Assembly: GCF_003675385.1 (NCBI RefSeq)
Contig: NZ_RCWZ01000001.1
Span: 1,302,001 to 1,366,000 of the forward strand
Length of the DNA: 64,000 bases
Direction of reading: 5' to 3'
Source of the DNA: Mucilaginibacter kameinonensis
Lineage (GTDB): Bacteria; Bacteroidota; Bacteroidia; Sphingobacteriales; Sphingobacteriaceae
Positions 60,215-64,000 of this stretch are shown here, piece by piece (the stretch's first letter is position 1; each line of letters starts with the position of its first letter). Below the pieces are notes generated by a model that saw only the letters and a program-made list of their open reading frames with translations, was not told the origin of the DNA and did no database searches. The position numbers and the translations under genes were made by a program.

Positions 60215-61066
60215 TTATTTGCGGTGTTTATCTCTAAACTCAAGCGGTGTGATACATGCCGATTTTTTAAACAGCCTTGAAAAATAGGTATGATCATCAT
60301 AACCCAGTGTATGCGCAATTTCCTTTACGTTGAGCCCGCTGTAATACAAAAGCCTTTTAGCTTCCAGCATTACTTCCTGGGTTATCCAGTAACTTACCGG
60401 GAAACCGGTAGTTTTCTTTAAAACCTCGTTAAGGTATGATTCCGAAACGTTGAGCATGCCTGCATAAGCCGATGGGCCTTTAACAGTACGAACGTTTCTA
60501 AGCAAAAGCTTTTTAAACTGATGCGAAATTTGCGCGGGACGGGATAGTTGCTTTTCGGGCGTATACACGTTACTAAAAGTAGCAGCCGCCATACCGGTAA
60601 AGGATTGTATGAGCGATTGTAAAACCGGCAAAAAGAAAGCGTTGTCGCTATCCTCGGCATTTTTTTCGCGCAACAGACAAAGGATCTGCAGGTATTGCTT
60701 CAATTCATTATCATTAAGTTGATAAGGCTGCTGCAGAAAAAGCTGGTTCTCGAAAATATTACGGAAGTCGGATGGAATGTGTTGAGTGTCGATAGCTACA
60801 TACCAGCCGCTGGCAATTTCGTTATTTATCCTGTGATGTACTTGCCCCGGCAAAATATAGTAAAGGGTGTTTTCGCAAAAATGGATCTCGTTAAAATCAA
60901 TCATTAATGACGCTGCGCCGTTTTCAACCAGGAAAAACAGGTAATGATCATCACGATGTGCACCCATTGGCGGCTTTTTCAAATCTTCTTCGCCACTTTC
61001 AAAGTGCTTGATCTCAAACCCCGAGTTTGTTCGTTCATGCAACTGGTGTACAGGTATATCTTTCAT
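60215..61066 (-). CDS. AraC-family transcriptional regulator
   Basis: 283 aa. N-terminal cupin-like ligand domain (about 30-110, with GAHRDDHYLFFLVENG and YYILPGQVHHRI), linker, then two C-terminal helix-turn-helices: GMLNVSESYLNEVLKKTTGFPVSYWI and EIAHTLGYDDHTYFSRLFKK. The family binds direct repeats with about 21-bp spacing as a dimer. It lies before the siderophore-interacting gene, which it probably controls. It could also be the factor for the 21-bp repeats nearby, but a LytTR protein is an alternative. Confidence 0.92.
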   Translation of the reverse strand: MKDIPVHQLHERTNSGFEIKHFESGEEDLKKPPMGAHRDDHYLFFLVENGAASLMIDFNEIHFCENTLYYILPGQVHHRINNEIASGWYVAIDTQHIPSDFRNIFENQLFLQQPYQLNDNELKQYLQILCLLREKNAEDSDNAFFLPVLQSLIQSFTGMAAATFSNVYTPEKQLSRPAQISHQFKKLLLRNVRTVKGPSAYAGMLNVSESYLNEVLKKTTGFPVSYWITQEVMLEAKRLLYYSGLNVKEIAHTLGYDDHTYFSRLFKKSACITPLEFRDKHRK

Positions 61067-61173
61067 TTTGCCGGGTAGCTGTTGTATTAATTATGTTAAC
61101 GTAATCTTTAGCCAGAGGATACATTTATGTTATGGCTAATGATCTTAATTTTAGATTGCTGTAATTGCAGCGC

Positions 61174-61500
61174 TTACTTGCCGCCTTCTACCATCGCGTA
61201 AATTTCCTGCATATAAATGGCTTCATCCATTGAGGCATGAAAATCTTCCCATTCATCAACGGTAAAAGTAAGCTGTATATCATTAACCGGCGTACGCATT
61301 ACTACTCGCTCTTGTCCATCAGGAAAAGGGAAGGAATGGTCGCTGAATTCAAGATCGATAGTAAAGTTTTTAAACTGAATGAATTGCTCCGGGTTAAAGC
61401 TAAGGATCAGGTTATGGTGCCATATAAATATGCATTGGCATTCGGAGCAACGGCTTACTACCGATGTTCCCTTTTGACTGAGTATTTTAGCATCGCACAT
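61174..61500 (-). CDS. small CxxC protein (DUF6686-like)
   Basis: 108 aa, cytoplasmic. SRCSECQCIFIWHHNLILSFNPEQFIQF near residues 17-44 gives a paired-Cys motif and nearby His pair, maybe a metal site. The C-terminal RVVMRTPVNDIQLTFTVDEWEDFHASMDEA is acidic. It resembles small Bacteroidota proteins of the DUF6686 type, often found near iron genes; role unknown. Single gene. Confidence 0.6.
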   Translation of the reverse strand: MCDAKILSQKGTSVVSRCSECQCIFIWHHNLILSFNPEQFIQFKNFTIDLEFSDHSFPFPDGQERVVMRTPVNDIQLTFTVDEWEDFHASMDEAIYMQEIYAMVEGGK

Positions 61501-61590
61501 AAATTCCGGTAATTTAATTTGAATTGGTGCCTGCTCTGCCGGTTAAGTGTTTGATGAAAACTACTTAAATGCAGAACAGGACTTTATATT

Positions 61591-62514
61591 TTAAGCATTA
61601 GTAACCAAATAGTTGTTGATAAGCTTGCGGGCTTCTGTTTTACTTTTTTGCGCATCCCATTTCTCTTTTACCGATTGATCGGCAAGGTCAAACAGGCGTT
61701 CGTAAAGCAGTTTGCCCTCTACTTTTCCTTTTAGTTTAACAGTGGTGTTTTGCGCATAAAACTCGTCCCATACCTGGCGTACCGCTGTCCAGTATGGTTG
61801 TTGTTTTTGCCACCAGCCTTTTGCAAAGGCAAATCTGGCTTCATCTGTTTTGGTAAATTCTTCATAGCCTTTTTCGCGCACAAGAAGTTTATCGTTACCG
61901 GCCGAGCGGATTATTTTTTGGTTATCCTGCTCAAACATCCATCCGTTTAGAGTTAAGTAGATGCGGTTGCCGCGCCTTAATACATTATAATTGCTGCGCT
62001 TGGTAAATTCACGGCGGGGCAGGGGCGAATCGCATTCGCTTTGCCAGGAATGTTTTCCATCAGTATGTATCCAGGTGCCTATGCTTTCATACCGCGGACT
62101 ATCATCAACCTGGAAAACCTTTTGTACCCAGCGGCCTTTTGCTTCGGCAGGCTTTAGCGTGCCTTTTTTCCAGGTGTTGCTTTGATCGAAGTTAAGCAGG
62201 GTTGGCTCTTCATACACCCAGTCTTCGCGCCAGTGCTTTATTACTGTAGAATCACCAACCACCAATAAATGCTGTATAACTATTTTTTTGGGAGAATCTT
62301 CTTCAACGGCAGCCCATTCGAAGCCCCATGAGTGGTATTGCGGATGATTGCGATAAGCGGTATCAGGAGAAAAGGTTTCGGCATAATCAAAAGTAACTTT
62401 ATAAAAACCACCAAGTGAACGGATGGCCGCGCGGTCCTGGTCTAATTTTGATTGTGCTTTAACACTGATCTGAACCGCACTTAGCAATATTAACAGGTAA
62501 AGGACTTTTTTCAT
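61591..62514 (-). CDS. DUF6607-like secreted protein
   Basis: 307 aa with a signal peptide (MKKVLYLLILLSAVQISVKAQ). SIGTWIHTDGKHSWQSECDSPLPRREFTKRSNYNVLRRGN and the closing EKWDAQKSKTEARKLINNYL match the DUF6607 pattern, a Bacteroidota family often near heme or iron genes. Predicted periplasmic or surface protein of unknown activity. It may form part of an iron-responsive group with the SIP, AraC and CxxC genes. Confidence 0.75.
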   Translation of the reverse strand: MKKVLYLLILLSAVQISVKAQSKLDQDRAAIRSLGGFYKVTFDYAETFSPDTAYRNHPQYHSWGFEWAAVEEDSPKKIVIQHLLVVGDSTVIKHWREDWVYEEPTLLNFDQSNTWKKGTLKPAEAKGRWVQKVFQVDDSPRYESIGTWIHTDGKHSWQSECDSPLPRREFTKRSNYNVLRRGNRIYLTLNGWMFEQDNQKIIRSAGNDKLLVREKGYEEFTKTDEARFAFAKGWWQKQQPYWTAVRQVWDEFYAQNTTVKLKGKVEGKLLYERLFDLADQSVKEKWDAQKSKTEARKLINNYLVTNA

Positions 62515-62920
62515 GAACTAACAGATTGCTGTGATGTATTAACAGCAACAAAGGAATGTCTTATTTAGAATAAATCCAAATAAAAATAAAAAAAGCATCT
62601 TGCTTATTCAATCAATTTAATTAAAACAATTTGCTGTGAGCGCACTTACTATAAAACTATATACCCTAATGCCAACATATTAAAACGATTGTAAGGCAGA
62701 CGTTTGCAAGGGTTTTCTATTCAACATCAACCCTTAATATTTTATTCATTTCATTCATCTTGGTAGTTTGGCCTGCCAATAACTATATTTAAGCATAATT
62801 ATTTTGTTAATTATAAGCAAGCCTGTATAGGTAAAGTATATAAAACAATAAATATTATTCAGCGTATTATTGGTGTACCCCCTTAACGATAATAAGTTTT
62901 GCTGAGTTGAAACGCCAATT
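62515..62920. other. AT-rich divergent intergenic region
   Basis: 406 bases between the leftward DUF6607-like gene and the rightward ATPase gene. No repeat family, hairpin or gene was recognised. A near-consensus -7 box (TTCCTTTG, about 62554 on the minus strand) may serve the leftward gene. Confidence 0.35.
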
Positions 62921-64000
62921 ATGACGAGTTTTTCAAAACATTATTCAGAGAACTTAAAAAATTCTGTTCTTGCTATTGCGGGGTTGTCAAATATAGCTCC
63001 GGCCGATTGTAAGATGCTGGAAGCTTTAATTCTCGAAAAAACCAAACAGCGGGTTAGCGAAACAACGTTAAAGCGCATCTATGGTTTTGCGTATAGTAAA
63101 TTCAACCCTTCTATGTTTACACTCAACACCTTATCGCGCTATTGCGATTATGAGGGTTGGGATGATTTTTGCAGAAAGCAGGAAGCCGAATCCATAAAAC
63201 AAAGTGGTACTACTGTTGATTGGGACTTGTTAAAAGCCAACGCGGGTAAAATAACTTCGTTTACCCTGCAAGCAATTAAAAATAAAACAGGGATCCCTTA
63301 TCCGCAAACTATCAGGAGGCAATTTATTGATGACCATTTTGCCGCTTTTTTGCAAGGAAATTATACTGCAACCGTGATTGCGGCTCCTGCCGGGTATGGT
63401 AAAACTGTAGCGCTTTGTCACTGGGTTGATGAAAAGGTTCACCAAATAGGTAACGACATTATACTGTTTTTTAGCAGCAGCGCTTTAATGAATGTTTTTT
63501 TAAGCGGTCGCGATTTGAACGATTGGATGCTGGGCCTGCTTGGCTATTCAACCGAAGAAGATATTGTGGCGCTGCTTGATGTAAAGCAACGCAAGGAGGG
63601 ACGATTTTTCCTGATTGTTGACGGGGTTGATGAGCACATGTTTAAGAACGATCAGTTTCAACTGGTTATAAACCAGTTGGTTGATATTTTTTCCTTTTAC
63701 CAATCGCATGAATGGTTTAAGCTGGTTTTAACCATGCGATCATCAACATGGATGAACTATAAGCATTTGATTGAAATGGGGCAGAGCCCCTGGTTTGAAG
63801 GTTTTTTCAGTTCGCACAATCAGCCGTCAAACGTGCCGTTGTTCAGCATCCAGGAAATAAAGGAGCTTTGTCTTAAAATTAATCCAACTATAAAGAACTT
63901 CATCGCGATAAATGTAGTCGAGAATTTTAATCACCCGCTATATTTTCAGTTTTACTATAAACAGCACAAGAAAAACTTTTCGCTCAATGATGTTGATCAT
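62921..64000 (+). CDS. STAND/NACHT-like ATPase, cut by window end
   Basis: At least 360 codons; the frame is open at the right edge. N-terminal domain (about 1-90) reads IAGLSNIAPADCKMLEALIL, VSETTLKRIYGFAYSKFNPSMFTLNTLSRYCDYEGWDDF. This is a pattern found ahead of signalling ATPases in this phylum and possibly a DNA-binding fold. Then a P-loop ATPase: Walker A APAGYGKT (155-162) and Walker B FFLIVDGVDEH (229-239), with the Asp-Glu-His style of NACHT/STAND proteins. The C-terminal sensor (often TPR or repeats) lies outside. Could be a regulator or a defence ATPase. Confidence 0.7.
   Translation, partial: MTSFSKHYSENLKNSVLAIAGLSNIAPADCKMLEALILEKTKQRVSETTLKRIYGFAYSKFNPSMFTLNTLSRYCDYEGWDDFCRKQEAESIKQSGTTVDWDLLKANAGKITSFTLQAIKNKTGIPYPQTIRRQFIDDHFAAFLQGNYTATVIAAPAGYGKTVALCHWVDEKVHQIGNDIILFFSSSALMNVFLSGRDLNDWMLGLLGYSTEEDIVALLDVKQRKEGRFFLIVDGVDEHMFKNDQFQLVINQLVDIFSFYQSHEWFKLVLTMRSSTWMNYKHLIEMGQSPWFEGFFSSHNQPSNVPLFSIQEIKELCLKINPTIKNFIAINVVENFNHPLYFQFYYKQHKKNFSLNDVDH

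Noticed and set aside
60199..60228. Possible fourth 21-bp-spaced box pair before the siderophore-interacting gene
   Set aside because: GGGTAAA (60201) and CGGTGTT (60222) match the box only in part, and the second lies in the AraC coding region; too weak to claim.

Overview
The window looks like chromosomal DNA of a Bacteroidota bacterium of the family Sphingobacteriaceae, with Mucilaginibacter or a close relative the best guess. This is inferred from the gene families present: several TonB-dependent receptors, a LytS/LytTR pair, proteins resembling DUF5606, DUF4249 and DUF6607, and a MutS-like membrane ATPase. Further support comes from promoters of the Bacteroidota type (TAnnTTTG), few clear Shine-Dalgarno sites, and AT-rich intergenic regions full of palindromic repeats. 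No rRNA, tRNA, CRISPR array or recognisable transposase was seen.

Layout. Positions 1-4.8 kb hold a small secreted protein and an inorganic-carbon cluster (SulP permease, beta-carbonic anhydrase, DUF1275 membrane protein, second carbonic anhydrase). 4.8-10.3 kb hold pruA, two small genes and leuS. 10.7-14.0 kb hold two paralogous lipoproteins and a dicarboxylate/amino-acid symporter. 14.3-16.6 kb hold a class A beta-lactamase-like hydrolase, a DinB-like protein and a TonB C-terminal-domain protein. 16.8-20.7 kb is a tight lpxK / purine nucleoside phosphorylase / putative porin operon. 21.4-30.2 kb has a LytS-type kinase and LytTR regulator, an STN-containing TonB receptor with its DUF4249-like lipoprotein, and a second TonB receptor. 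30.4-34.8 kb has a membrane MutS homologue, rlmH, a zinc-type CDF exporter and small genes. 34.9-40.9 kb has small secreted proteins, a DUF5606-like protein, a cyclophilin, a conserved protein often labelled asparagine synthetase B, and sucD. 41.4-48.0 kb has a third TonB receptor, a SnoaL-like protein, fabG and a vWA membrane protein. 48.1-48.7 kb is a compact repeat-bounded DUF559 nuclease element. 48.8-52.8 kb holds ftsB/divIC, a RhlE-type helicase, lspA and eno, all leftward. 53.1-62.5 kb holds a DUF2490 protein, an ABC-2 exporter, small proteins, an AraC regulator with a siderophore-interacting protein, and a DUF6607-like protein. The right edge cuts a STAND/NACHT-like ATPase.

The two observations I rate highest are these. 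(1) Two unannotated tiny genes (31-32 codons, 56679-56777 and 59216-59311, both leftward) encode peptides of one pattern: MKT start, Glu-His at the same place, 13 residues after it. Both, and the ABC-2 exporter at 54.0-56.0 kb, are preceded by direct repeats of about CGGTRAA with a 21-bp period. In all three the proximal repeat lies 32-33 bp upstream of a promoter-like CAnnTTTR box. This looks like a small peptide/exporter regulon under a LytTR- or AraC-type regulator. (2) A 622-bp element (48116-48737) has perfect 38-bp terminal inverted repeats and carries a DUF559 PD-(D/E)XK nuclease. Gene-less hairpins of the same architecture occur at about 3.07 and 43.9 kb, which suggests a non-autonomous family mobilised by the nuclease.

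Other points of note are a heptamer tandem repeat inside a signal-peptide coding region, an 87/88-bp tandem duplication of a gene tail, likely leaderless promoters, and more than ten families or types of intergenic palindromes.
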